A stretch of 64,000 bases of DNA, taken from contig JAMPIV010012208.1 in the NCBI GenBank assembly GCA_024509875.1, positions 1 to 64,000 of the forward strand, given 5' to 3'. Under the pieces are notes generated by a model, which saw nothing but the letters and a program-made list of their open reading frames with translations, ran no database searches and was not told where the DNA came from. Source of the DNA: Oreohelix idahoensis (taxonomy: Eukaryota > Mollusca > Gastropoda > Stylommatophora > Oreohelicidae). Made by a program: the position numbers and the translations under genes. Positions 46,049-57,020 of the stretch are shown piece by piece; the first letter of the stretch is position 1, and each line of letters begins with the position of its first letter.

Positions 46049-46553
46049 ATGACTTTTGGAACTTGGAACACAAGAAGTATAAACGAAGAAGAAGAGGAGC
46101 TGATGGAAGAGATGAGGAAAGTAAAATTAGAAGTCCTGGCTATAATGGAAACAAAGAAAAAGGGACAAGGAGTCATGGATCTCGATGGCAACATGCTACT
46201 CTACAGTGGTGTACCTGGTCATAGTGTATGGGCCAAATGAGGATGAGAGAACAGAGGTCAAGGAGGAATTCTTTGAGCTGCTTCAAAGGACAGTGGATGA
46301 CTGCCTAGATGAAGTTATCATGCTTGGAGATTTGAATGCCAGAGTTGGAAATGACCATGCTAGATGGGGTGGAGTTATCGGAAGATTTGGAGAAGATACT
46401 CTCAATGACAATGGAAAGCAACTCCTTAGATTCTGCAGTGAGCAGAATCTGATCATTACAAACACAAAGTTCCCCCATACGCGCATACATGCATACATTA
46501 GATGTGAACCAACAAAGAATGAGAAGTCAGTGATTGACTATGCCATTGTTTGA
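46049..46553 (+). pseudogene. LINE C APE endonuclease remains
   Basis: The first piece (46049-46240) reads MTFGTWNTRSINEEEEEL and IMETKKKGQG; after a frame change near 46215 the second (46185-46553) reads VYGPNEDERTEVKEEFF, VIMLGDLNARVGND and a histidine-containing FPHTRIHAYIR block. The MLGDLNARVG block is the metal-binding region. The deletion that joins GVP to the VYGPN block removed a central part of the domain. Confidence 0.82.
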
Positions 46554-47262
46554 AGGAGCTCATTCAAATATGTCCGGGATGCTAGAGTCTGGAAGGGGCC
46601 AGAGATTGGAAGTGATCACTACCGTCTTACAATCAAAAGAGCAACTGAAAGAGCTGCTCAGCCTAGGAACTGCCCAACATCACGCAAGAAACCAAGTAAA
46701 CAAACGGGAGAAATGAGCATTAAGACCTACAAGCTGAGAGAGTTAGAAATTAAGACCAGATATCAGGGGCTTATTGCTACAGCGGTGAGAAATACAGAAG
46801 AACAACCTGATGACTTGGAAACCCTGTAGCTAAAATTCAAGGACATCATAAAGACAACTGCTGCAGAAGCATGTGGTGAAGTCTGACTTGGGAACAAGAG
46901 AAAGAAGACACCTTGGTGGACAGAGGAAATCAAAGAGAAAATAAGAGAGAAGAAAATGGCATGGAAACAATACTTAGGAGCTAAAAATACAGCAGGACAA
47001 ATAGAGAAATATAGAGAATATGTGATACTCAGAACAGAAGCAAAGAACAAGGTGCTAGCAGCAAAACAGAAGTCCTGGGAAGAATTTGGAGAAAAGCTAG
47101 AAAAAGATGCGCAAGATGGAAGAACTGAAGGCAGCACTGGAGAAAATCAAGATGGGAAAAGCAGCAGGGCATGATGGTATAACACCAGAAATGGTTAAGT
47201 ACATGGGAGCATCAGGCGACCTATTACTCTTAAGGGTCCTACAGGAAGGAATAACATTCCAG

Positions 47263-47538
47263 TACCTCTGATTCAGTTAGTGCACTGGCTTCCTAGCGCA
47301 GTGGTCTGTGGTTCGATCCCCAGATGAGGCGGGAATTTTTTAGGCAACAAACAGCTCCTGGGTCAACCTAGCCCCAAATGGGTACCAGAGCAACTCTGGG
47401 AAGGTTAAGGCGGCCGGCGTGATGCCGACCACATCACCCCTAGTGTGCCAACGGTCAAGATAATATGGGCCTAACACCATATTCCCAATATGCCTCAATG
47501 GGCGTGTAACAGGTCCTTCCTTTACCTTACCTCTGATT
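47263..47538 (+). mobile_element. tRNA-SINE (second family) with target duplication
   Basis: The SINE at 47274-47527 is flanked by 11-bp repeats tacctctgatt (47263-47273 and 47528-47538). The head has TAGCGCAGTGG (A-box) and GGTTCGATCCCC (B-box); the body includes gggaaggttaaggcggcc and cctcaatgggcgtgtaac; the tail is a cctttacctt-type simple sequence. It lies in LINE C copy 2. Fragments of the same family occur at 32264-32312 and, much decayed, at 58500-58640. Confidence 0.92.
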
Positions 47539-47577
47539 TGTGCTATACACAGCTTCTACAAGTTCTGCAGAAATTAT

Positions 47578-48392
47578 GTGAGGACAGCACACCATAAGTC
47601 AGAAGAGTTCAGGACCACCACTGGTGTAAGACAAGGTGATATCCTGTCACCTTATCTTTTCATACTCCTCATGGACGATGTTATCAAGGCATGTAAGGAG
47701 AGAACAAGAAAGTATTCAGTGGGGTACTGGAAGATGAGACAGGTCTGTATTTCAGAGCTGGCATTTGCTGATGATGTTGCCCTGATTGCTAAATCAGAGG
47801 CACATCTCCAATTCAACCTGCAAGTCTGGAAGGAAGAGCTGGAGAAGAGAGGGATGGTCATAAGCAGCTCTAAAACAAAATCCATGGTGATATCACGAGA
47901 AGAAAGAAGACATCAGATTAAAATCTGGAGCAGGTTGACCACTTTAAATATCTCGGAGCTATTATAGACTGAAAGGGAGGCATCAAAGAAGAGTTGGCCA
48001 CTCGAAAAGCAGCAGCTGGGAGACTTTTTCAGGCCATAAATCGAGGATTCCTCAGCAAGAGGGAGGTCGGTAAGAAAACGAAGATAGCTGTATACCGCTC
48101 CACCTATGTCCCAGTCTTGACATATGGATGCGAGTCATGGGCAATGACTATAACCCACAAAAGCCAGATCCAAACCTCAGAAATGAGGTATCTGAGGAAG
48201 GTGGTTGAAGTAACAAGAAGAGACATGGTCCGCTACCAGACGATACGTCAAGGCCTAAAATCCCACTCCCTGCAGACCCAAGTAGAACAGTCCCAACTAA
48301 GATCTTTCGGCCATGTCTGCAGAATGGGAGAAGATTGGCTACCACGACAAGCATGGGAAACAAAGAGCCAGGGATTCAGACCCCCAGGATGA
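47578..48392 (+). pseudogene. LINE C reverse transcriptase remains
   Basis: The first frame (47578-47967) has EEFRTTTGVRQGDILSPYLF, ISELAFADDVALIA with the FADD active site, and a KTKSMVIS block. After a frameshift and stop near 47967, the second (47994-48392) has AINRGFLSKREVGKKTKIAV, PVLTYGCESWAM and the GHVCRMGEDW segment. The catalytic aspartate block upstream (FxDxxKAFD) is missing; the SINE and a deletion lie where it should be. Confidence 0.85.
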
Positions 48393-48708
48393 CCCAGAGT
48401 TCACTGGGAGGACAACATTAGACACTCTTTGAAGAACCGAGGACTAGAAAGGAACCAGGCCGGGATGAAGACAGGTGATAGGATAGTCTGGCACTCTCTC
48501 TTTTTTAAGTTGGAGCGATTTTGTGCTACTTTTTGTGATTTTTGGGCAACATTAACCAATGTTTTGGCTACTTTGGGAGAAAACCAAAAAGCATCTGTCA
48601 TTGAGAATTTCAAATTCTGGGTTATCAATCCGTACTGCCACTGTGAGCTATATCATGTCAAAGTATTTGGCAACATTTTTTTTTTTTCATGACTTTTGTT
48701 TTCTTCAG

Positions 48709-48784
48709 ATTGAGCTTGAAATTTTAAAAATTATTAAATACTTACCATGTGAATATGTGCCAGTAATACCACACCTGAAATGAG
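48709..48784 (+). other. Possible alternative exon with an in-frame stop
   Basis: Good acceptor (TTTTGTTTTCTTCAG ending 48708), 76 bp, then a weaker donor (TGAG|GTAGTA at 48785). In phase 0 from exon 2 it reads IELEILKIIKYLPCEYV then PVIPHLK and a TGA at 48781-48783. It would be an alternative end or a poison exon. No independent support. Confidence 0.25.
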
Positions 48785-48891
48785 GTAGTAAGTTTATGTT
48801 ACACAATGAATTAATGTTGCAGAAATCAAAGTGTGGCCATGTTTAAAACTGAAGCAGTTTGTCTCACATGTGTATAGTGTTTTGTTTCCAG

Positions 48892-49006
48892 GGACACACA
48901 GTGAAGGAAGAGAGACAAGATGAGAAAGAAGGTCATGTTTCTCCTGGATGGGAGAATAAGAGGATCTGCTCCACATCTGCATGTCCTACTGGGGACAGTT
49001 TACTTG
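48892..49006 (+). CDS. Zinc-finger gene, exon 3
   Basis: The acceptor TTTTGTTTCCAG ends at 48891. In phase 0 from exon 2 the exon reads 38 codons plus one base with no stop: GHTVKEERQDEKEGHVSPGW at the start, then an STSACPTGDSLL segment, to a TTG|GTAAGA donor at 49007 (phase 1). VKEE (residues 48-51) is another hydrophobic-K-x-E motif. The last 40 or so bases plus the donor are unit 1 of the 48-bp minisatellite that follows, so each downstream repeat offers the same donor. Using the donors of units 2 or 3 would add 16 or 32 residues in frame; unit 4 contains a TGA (49126-49128). Which donor is used cannot be told from sequence. Confidence 0.6.
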
Positions 49007-50345
49007 GTAAGATCAGTTCCACATCTACATGTCCTACTGGGGACAGTTTACTTGGTAAGATCAGTTCCACATCTACATGTCCTACTGGGGACAGTTTACT
49101 TGGTAAGATCAGTTCCACATCTGCATGACCTACTGGGGACAGTTTACTTGGTAAGAGCGGTTCCACTGCTACATGTCCTACTGGGGACAGTTTACAGTTC
49201 CACATCTACATGTCCTACTGGGGACAGTTTACTTGGTAAGATCAGTTCCACATCTACATGTCCTACTGGGGACAGTTTACTTGGTAAGACCAGTTCCACA
49301 TCTACATGTCCTACTGGGGACAGTTTACTTGGTAAGACCAGTTCCACATCTACATGTCCTACTGGGGACAGTTTACTTGGTAAGACCAGTTCCACATCTA
49401 CATGTCCTACTGGGGACAGTTTACTTGGTAAGACCAGTTCCACATCTACATGTCCTACTGGGGACAGTTTACTTGGTAAGACCAGTTCCACATCTACATG
49501 TCCTACTGGGGAGAGTTTACTTGGTAAGACCAGTTGCATGTCCACATCTCACATGTCCTACTGGGGACAGTTTACTTGGTAAGACCAGTTCTCATCTACA
49601 TGTCCTACTGGGGACAGTTTACTTGGTAAGATCAGTTCCACTTGGGGACAGTTTATCAGTTCCACATCTACATGTCCTACTGGGGACAGTTTACTTGGTA
49701 AGATCAGTTCCACATCTGCATGTCCTACTGGGGACAGTTTACTTGGTAAGACCAGTTCCACATCTACATGTCCTACTGGGGACAGTTTACTTGGTAAGAC
49801 CAGTTCCACATCTACATGTCCTACTGGGGACAGTTTACTTGGTAAGACCAGTTCCACATCTACATGTCCTACTGGGGACAGTTTACTTGGTAAGACCAGT
49901 TCCACATCTACATGTCCTACTGGGGACAGTTTACTTGGTAAGACCAGTTCCACATCTACATGTCCTACTGGGGAGACCTACTGGGGACAGTTTACTTGGT
50001 AAGACCAGTTCCACATCTACATGTCCTACTGGGGACAGTTTACTTGGTAAGATCAGTTCCACATCTACATGTCCTACTGGGGACAGTTTACTTGGTAAGA
50101 TCAGTTCCACATCTGCATGTCCTACTGGGGACAGTTTACTTGGTAAGATCAGTTCCACATCTACATGTCCTACTGGGGACAGTTTACTTGGTAAGATCTG
50201 ATCCTACTGGGGACAGTTTACTTGGTAAGATCTGATCCACATCTGCATGTCCTACTGGGGACAGTATACTTATTAAGATCAGTTCCACATCTACGTGTCC
50301 TCTGGGGACAGTTTACTTGGTAAGACCAGTTCCACATCTGCATGT
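48970..50345. repeat. 48-bp minisatellite, about 30 copies
   Basis: The unit carries ccacatctacatgtcctac, tggggacagtttacttg and gtaagaycagtt. Copies vary at a few sites (gtaagatc/gtaagacc, ctacatg/ctgcatg), and some are truncated (near 49195, 49640, 49975 and 50200). 48 is a multiple of three, so long open frames run on both strands (SSTSTCPTGDSLLGKT, VPHLHVLLGTVYLVRP, VELVLPSKLSPVGHVD). These are products of the repeat, except that unit 1 overlaps exon 3. Confidence 0.97.
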
Positions 50346-50349
50346 CTGT

Positions 50350-50510
50350 TATGTGAATGTTATCAGCAAGAGCATGAAAACACTTTTATAAGTAGCCTTT
50401 ATAGACCTCACAAAGGCATTACACCTGGTTGGCAGGGATGGACTCTTCAAAATTGTTATGAAAGTAGTCTGTTCCACTAAATTGCTGGAAATGTTAGTCA
50501 TTCCATGGAG
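50350..50510 (+). mobile_element. Small LINE RT fragment
   Basis: Read with one frame change, this gives QQEHENTFI then VAFIDLTKALHLVGRDGLFK, the catalytic A block (FIDLTKA) of a LINE RT, and CSTKLLEM. It follows directly on the minisatellite. Confidence 0.75.
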
Positions 50511-50514
50511 ATAT

Positions 50515-53390
50515 TTGAGACAAGATGGAATAGCATAAAGAGGAAGAGACTGATCACAGGAGAAATAGTGTTGTCCTCAGGACACAAAGAAGAAAATGGT
50601 GACCAAATGAAAGGGTGGCTGTAATACTAGCAAAGCTCAGAACACATTTATAGGATGAGAAGCAATGAACCCCGAATTAAAAAAGCAACATTCAAAACAG
50701 CCAAAAAGAAAATAAAGATATACATCACCCAGTGTTATGCACCAACCAATAATAAAGAAGAATCTTCTGTGAAAGAATAATTTGATACTAGACTACAAAA
50801 TATGTTGGATTAGAAAGGAAATCACAGTTTTGATTTGTGACATGAATGCAAAGATACTTACAGACAACACTGGCTTTGAAGATTTCATGGAAAAACATTG
50901 GCTAGGAATAATGAATGAAAATGGAAACTATTCACAAACTTCTGTGCTTCCAGTCAGTTGTCTTTAGGAGGAAACATGTTTCCACACAAAAGAATACACA
51001 GAGCAACATGGATATCACTAGACTATAAAACAAAAATTCAGATTAATCATATATACATAAACAAAAAATTTAGGCCATCATTGAGTGGTATAAAGGTATA
51101 CAGAGGAACAGATGTGGCATCAGATCACCATCTTCAGATATCAAAAATAAAGATGAAACTCATGAGATGTACAAGTGATAGGAAACTCTATACAGAGCGA
51201 TACAACAGGAGACAATTAGATCCTGCCAGCCGGAGGCAAGTGTGAAAGCACCCATTTATTCAAAGTGAAGACAAATTATTGCGGTCATTTCACAGCACAC
51301 CATGGCTAGGGACAGACACTGACACACCTGTGCAAAGCCGATAAGGCATGAAGCCACTGCGTGTTAGAAAGTGAAATTCTGTGCCCAACACCTCATGTAA
51401 TAACAATATAGAGCATTAGACAACTGTTTAATTTAAGACATCTAAGAATTCAAGAGACAAATTTACAATCACAATATCCTACAAGTTCTCCAACAGCTGG
51501 GAGATGTAGCGAATACTGAAGACCACTGGAAGCAAATCAAAATTATATGGAATGAGACATGTGAAGAAATACTGGGAAACACAGAATGCCAGCACAAAGC
51601 ATGGATAACAACAGAAACCATAGATAATATAAAGGACACAAAAACAAAAATGCAGATTTAAACAGAAGTTTCAACGCTAAGGCTCAAAAGTGTACACAGA
51701 AGCTAACAAAGAAATAAGAAGCATCAAAAGAGATAAGAGGAAACATGTTGATGAGTTGGCAAGAGAGGCAGAGGACTCTGCAGCAAAAAAAAATTTGAGA
51801 ACCCTGTTTAACTGCACAAAGAAGCTAACAGGGAAATGCAAGCAAGTACATGGCCTCATTAAAGACACAAATGGAAAACTGCTTAGCAGTATACAAGAGC
51901 AAATGAAGAGGTGAACATCACATTTTGAGGTCTTTCTCAATAGACCAGCTACACAAAATCTCCCAGACATCCAGCCAGTAGAAGAACTACAGATTATCTG
52001 TGAAAGACCAACCAAGCAAGAAATAAAGAAAGCCATAAAGCTTGTAAAAGATGGTACAGATGGCATTCTGGCAGAGGCTATCAAAGCAGATATTGATACC
52101 TCTACAGAGATATTATACAAACTACTTGGGGAAGTCTAGGAGGGAGAGGAAATACCAGCAGAATAGATGGAAGGTTATCTGGCTCAGTTGACTAAGAAGA
52201 GAAATTTATAAAAATGTTCAAATTACAGAGGAATAATGCTACTATCAGTGTCAGGAAAAAAAATATTAAATAGGATCATCCTAGATAGATTAAGAGACCA
52301 TAGACATGCAACTGGGAGACAAACAAGGTTTTCAACAAAACAGATCCTGTACAGCCACACTGAGAATAATAGTTGAACAAAACCTGGAGTGGAATCCACC
52401 ATTACACATTGAATTTGTGAATTATGAAAAGGCATTTGACAGTGCACACAGAGAATCACTTTAGAAACTGATGAGACATTATGGAGCCCTCCTGAAGATT
52501 ATTAATTTACTAAAGAAAAGTTATGAAGACATGAAATACACAGATCTTCATGAAGGACAACATACAGTATTTAGGGTAAGAACTGAAGTGTGACCAGGAT
52601 GCTCCTTATCTACATTTCTTTTCTTACTAGCAATACATTGGTTTATGTAGACATTGATGTCACACAGCAGAAATGGAATCCACTGGCATTTGACTAAAAA
52701 TTTTGATCTACATTTTGTCAATGACTGCCTCTTCAGTCCCATAGTGGTAATCATTTACAAGTCAAAATGAAAATGCTTGATGAGATGTCAGCAGGTGGGT
52801 CTAAAAATACACTGGGAAAAGAAAAAGTTAAATGAGAAGAAATGCAAGACAGGATATCAAGATTAAACTTGAAGACACACCACTACAGGATGAAGAATCA
52901 TACACTTACCTTCATAGCAATATAGGCAATGTTGGAGAGACAGGCAAAATAAGAATTAAAAAAGCAAGATGAATTTCATTGCATTCAGAAACATGGATAT
53001 CAAGAAAAATCAAGTCCAACATAAAAATAAGAATCTTTAACTCAAATGTCAAGTCAGTTCTATTTTATGGCTCAGAAACAAGGAAAACAACAACCAAAAA
53101 GCTACAGACTTTCATAAGTGGGTTCTTGAATAGTACAGAAATATTGAAATGGTATGGCAAGGTCACCAATGTGGAACTGATGACAAGAACCAGACAAGTG
53201 TCAGTGGAACAAGAGATGAGATGAAGATACTGGTGATGGATAGGGCACACATGGAGGAAACCTTTTGATAGCTTTACAAGGCAGTCCTTATTCTAGAATC
53301 CCCAGGGAAAGAGAGGCAGATGTAGACTAAACAAATATTTGGAGAAGAGAACTGGAGACAGAAATTAAAATGATGACATGGAACAACCAT
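50515..53390 (+). mobile_element. LINE E, decayed copy of the LINE A family
   Basis: Heavily damaged + strand relative of LINE A. Endonuclease: RKRLITGEIVLSSGHKEE, TFKTAKKKIKIYITQCYAPTN, GGNMFPHKRIHRATWIS, GTDVASDHHLQ (50530-51170). RT: NKEIRSIKRDKRKHVDELA (51690), FVNYEKAFDS (near 52420), then SETRKTTTKKLQTFISG (53080). Many stops and shifts. An unrelated insert of about 190 bp interrupts it at about 51222-51410, between short attaga repeats. The 3' end is interrupted by a satellite and resumes at about 54630-54690. Confidence 0.88.
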
Positions 53391-54650
53391 GAGCTGATGG
53401 AACATGACAGGGGGACGGCATAAGCTGATGGAACATGACAGGGGGATGGCATGAGCTGATGGAACATGGCGGGGATGGCATGAGCTGATGGAACATGACA
53501 GGGGGATGGCATGAGCTGATGGAACATGACAGGGGGATGGCATGAGCTGATGGAACATGACAGGGGGATGGCATGAGCTGATGGAACATGACAGGGGGAT
53601 GGCATGAGCTGATGGAACATGACAGGGGGATGGCATGAGCTGATGGAACATGACAGGGGGATGGCATGAGCTGATGGAACATGACAGGGGGATGGCATGA
53701 GCTGATGGAACATGACAGGAGGATGGCATGAGCTGATGGAACATGACAGGGGGATGGCATTAGCTGATGGAACATGATGAGGATGGCATGAGTTGATGGA
53801 ACATGATGGGGGATGGCATGAGCTGATGGAACATGACAGGGGGATGGCATGAGCTGATGGAACATGACAGGAGGATGGCATGAGCTGATGGAACATGACA
53901 GGGGGATGGCATGAGCTGATGGAACATGACAGGGGGATGGCATGTGCTGATGGAACATGACAGGGGGATGGCATGAGCTGATGGAACATGACAGGGGGAT
54001 GGCATGAGCTGATGGAACATGACAGGGGGATGGCATGAGCTGATGGAACATGACAGGGGGATGGCATGAGCTGATGGAACATGACGGGGATGGCATGAGC
54101 TGTTGGAACACTATGGGGATGGCATGAGTTGATGGAACATGATGGGGGATGGCATGAGCTGATGGAACATGACAGGGGGAATGGCATGAGCTGATGGAAC
54201 ATGACAGGGGGATGGCATGAGCTGATGGAACATGACAGAAGGATGGCATGAGCTGATGGAACATGACAGTGGGATGGCATGAGCTCATGGAACATGACAG
54301 GGGGATGGCATGAGCTGATGGAACATGACAGGGGGATGGCATGAGCTGATGGAACATGATGGGGATGGCATGAGTTGATGGAACATGACAGGGGGATGGC
54401 ATGAGCTGATGGAACATGACAGGGGATGGCATGAGCTGATGGAACATGACAGGAGGACAGCATAAGCTGATGGAACATGACAGTGGGATGGCATGAGCTC
54501 ATGGAACATGACAGGGGGATGGCATGAGCTGATGGAACATGACAGGAGGATGGCATGAGCTGATGGAACATGACAGGAGGACAGCATGAGCTGATTGAAC
54601 ATGACAGGAGGATGGCATGAGCTGATGGAACATGACAGGAGGACAGTATG
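53385..54650. repeat. 31-bp satellite B, about 41 copies, inside a LINE 3' end
   Basis: The unit contains catgagctgatggaacatga and cagggggatgg. It varies mainly in the G run and by small deletions (near 53467, 53778, 54090 and 54358). Since 31 is not a multiple of three, the frame rotates and long reverse-strand frames rich in MFHQLMPSPCHVP persist; they are not genes. The unit resembles the RT C-terminal coding sequence cttgagatgatggcacgtga followed by caggaggacttgg of LINE A. Confidence 0.96.
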
Positions 54651-54700
54651 TTTTTTGTTGAAGGTCTATGATCATTGAGGAGGTAAAAGAATTGATTGAT
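54630..54700 (+). mobile_element. LINE E 3' terminus beyond satellite B
   Basis: After the last satellite unit the sequence reads gacaggaggacagtatg, ttttttgttgaaggtctatg, matching the LINE A 3' end gacaggaggacttggcatg, tgtttgttgaaggcctatg. This shows that the array expanded within the element. Confidence 0.8.
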
Positions 54701-55015
54701 CTATACATTTATTTCTGTGTAATTGTGAGCTATTTCTGGATCACACTCTACATACCACATATTGTGTTTTAATTGTTTCTTTCCTTAGAGCGTATGCAGG
54801 ATACATTCTATTTTTGAAATAAACATAAGCATCAGTAAAAAATTACAGGAAGTATTATTAATTATGCATCAGTGAGTGCCCTTAACTGAAAATGGGGTGT
54901 TACCATGAACAATCCTTACTGTTATGTCAGAGAATGTAGGAATAGAGGAATACTTTTTTTTAGCATATGGTAACTTCTGAAGATGCCATGAAAATTCCTA
55001 ATTTAAATATTACCA
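54701..55015. other. AT-rich intronic sequence, nothing recognised
   Basis: Part of intron 3. No gene or clear repeat. Confidence 0.5.
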
Positions 55016-55019
55016 GATG

Positions 55020-56310
55020 TTAAATACTAACAGGAGAAGGGGCAAAGGGCGAGTGTCCGGTGCCTTAAAACCAGATTGCTCCAGGTACATTTTTGTATGT
55101 ACCTGCGAGGATACTTGGAGAGGAGATGGGCACTGCCAAGCAAACCTCTTGCCTACTGAAATGCTATGATAGAAAGTCAACTCAGTAATATTATGCCGGA
55201 TCAGCCATGGACCAGATTAACAATGACCATGCTTTCATTGCCCCTTGAGAATGTTAAGTCAGTGAATGGGGTACAAATACCTGTTTTGAAACTTCCTAGA
55301 CAAAGTTTTGTTGCTGGAAATTGGAATGTACTCACGCTATATGTGTGTGGAAAAGTCAGAGAACTAACACATGAACTTGTTAGATACTCGTGGGACATCC
55401 TGGGCCTAGCAGAAGTCAGATGGACAGGATTAGGTGAATCAATAATGGATGAAGGTCACAAAATTGGGGTTAGTGGAGATGAGTTCAAACATCAGCATGG
55501 AGTAGGTTTTATTGTACATAAAGATAGATTGAACTTTGTCATCAGCTGCACCCCAGTAAATAGCAGGCTTATCACCATGCAAATTGCAGCACATCCAAAG
55601 AACATCTCTATCATACAGGTATATGCCCCAACTACTGACTATGAGGATGATGCAATTGATACTTTTTATGAAATTCTGGATGAATCAATTAAGAAAATTC
55701 CGAAGCAGACCTTCTCATTGTGCTAGGTGATTGGAATGCGAAAATATTGCCAGATGCATAAGGTCAGTGGGCTGGCACAGTGGGGAAATTTGGGACAGGA
55801 GAAACCAATGATTGAGGACTAAGGCTACTAGAATTTGCCAGCAAGTTTAAACTAACCCTTGCAAATACACTATTTCCACATAAGTTATCAAGAAGAATAA
55901 CATGGCATGCCCGAAAACTGAGAAACATGGCCAAATTGGTTTTATTCTTGTATCCAAAAGATTCAAGTCCAGTATTAATAAAGCTAAGACTAGGCTTTTT
56001 CCTGGTGCTGACATTGGTAGTGATCACGACATGGTATTGATGACACTCAAGCTTAAACTCAAAAAGAATTATAATCAAAACAGATGTTCTCGAATAAGAT
56101 TCAATTTAGACAAACTGAAAGATCCAGAAGTTGCGGGAATCTTTGAGGCAACTGTTGGAGGATGATTTGCAGCTCTCACCCTTCTGTGTTAACTCAATCA
56201 CAGAAAATATGAAAGACATGCTCATTGAATCAGCAACAGAAATACTTGGTAAAAGAAAGAAAATAAACAAACCATGGGTTACAGATGACATTCTGAAGTT
56301 ATGAAGTTAT
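55020..56310 (+). mobile_element. LINE F, endonuclease part only, decayed
   Basis: A different LINE family of the craniofacial development protein 2-like type. Endonuclease blocks run GNWNVLTLYVCGKVRELT (55315), GLAEVRWTGLGE, FIVHKDRLNFVISCTPVNSR, IIQVYAPTTDYEDDAI to a stop at 55724. Then GDWNAK (near 55728), RFKSSINKAKTRLFPGADIG and SDHDMVLMTLKLKLKK in other frames to about 56165, then the IL(GKRKK) linker to 56310, where it ends without an RT. Confidence 0.85.
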
Positions 56311-56589
56311 GTATCTTAAAATATGGAGGACCAGATATAGTAAAAATCTTGACAATATTTTGCCAGAACATATGGACATTGCACTAGGCAGGTTACATCA
56401 TATAAAAGTATACACAATTATGTTGTGGTAAAATGTGGCATTTAGAAAAGCCTCAAGACAATGTGGCATATAGCATAGTGCAATATTAGTGTGTCTCACA
56501 TCAGGAGGCCCTCAAACCGCACTACAAATCCACTTCAGATAGTCAAATTAATCTTGACCTATCACCCTCATAGTACTGCAGTCAAACAG

Positions 56590-57020
56590 ATCCTTTTCCA
56601 CCACTTAGCCAAATTCTGTGATCCGAGAAGTGTTCGGTGAGGCACCTCTGGTGGCATATAGATGCAACAAGAACCTGAAGGATCTTATTCACAGCCGCCT
56701 CCCAAAGGAGAATGCACAGTGTGCAAGTATGTCATCCAAACCCACAAGGTGTCTTTTCCTAAGGCTACGTTCACCATCGCCAGTGAGTCACACAATGTCA
56801 TTTATACTATCATATGCAAACAATGCAGCAAGACCTATATTGGCCAAACAGGCAAATGACTTGGGGACAGATTCAGCCAGCACGTGAATGACATCTCTCG
56901 GCAAAAATCCACACCAGTTGCCATACATTCAGGTCATGGTGATCAGATCATGCTCCTCTGACACTGCTAGTCGAGAACAACTTGAGCAACATCTTTTCCA
57001 TCGTATTGGGTGTCTAAAAT
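56590..57020 (+). mobile_element. Penelope-type GIY-YIG endonuclease fragment
   Basis: Two frames overlap. One reads REVFGEAPLVAYRCNKNLKD then LIHSRLP, the linker before the nuclease; the other (to 56859) reads SHNVIYTIICKQCSKTYIGQ then TGK, a GIY-YIG core, followed past a stop by LGDRFSQHVNDISRQKST. This order is typical of the C-terminus of Penelope-like retroelements. There are frame changes and a stop, and no RT part is found nearby. Confidence 0.82.

Larger units (their letters stand above)
45845..48445 (+). mobile_element. LINE C copy 2, decayed, nearly full length
   Basis: Same orientation as copy 1 and immediately downstream. The order is a GC-rich 5' region (45848-45960), endonuclease (46049-46553), linker (46560-47200), a SINE insertion, RT (47578-47967) and RT C-terminal region (47994-48392), ending in the same gaccgaggactagaa 3' sequence. 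Several frameshifts and stops interrupt it. Confidence 0.87.

Noticed and set aside
48920..50201. Long repetitive protein frames on both strands (220 and 342 codons)
   Set aside because: The 48-bp unit has no stop in several frames and is a multiple of three, so the frames are inevitable. Only unit 1 is likely coding, as part of exon 3.
50340..50400. A second copy of exon 4 (CECYQQEHENT resembles CEEYQQEHTGD)
   Set aside because: The continuation in the next frame is VAFIDLTKA..., a LINE RT block, so the likeness is better explained as chance within a LINE fragment; there is also no acceptor.
53327..54571. Long reverse-strand protein frames (up to 414 codons)
   Set aside because: They are translations of the 31-bp satellite B; the same peptide appears in all three frames in rotation.
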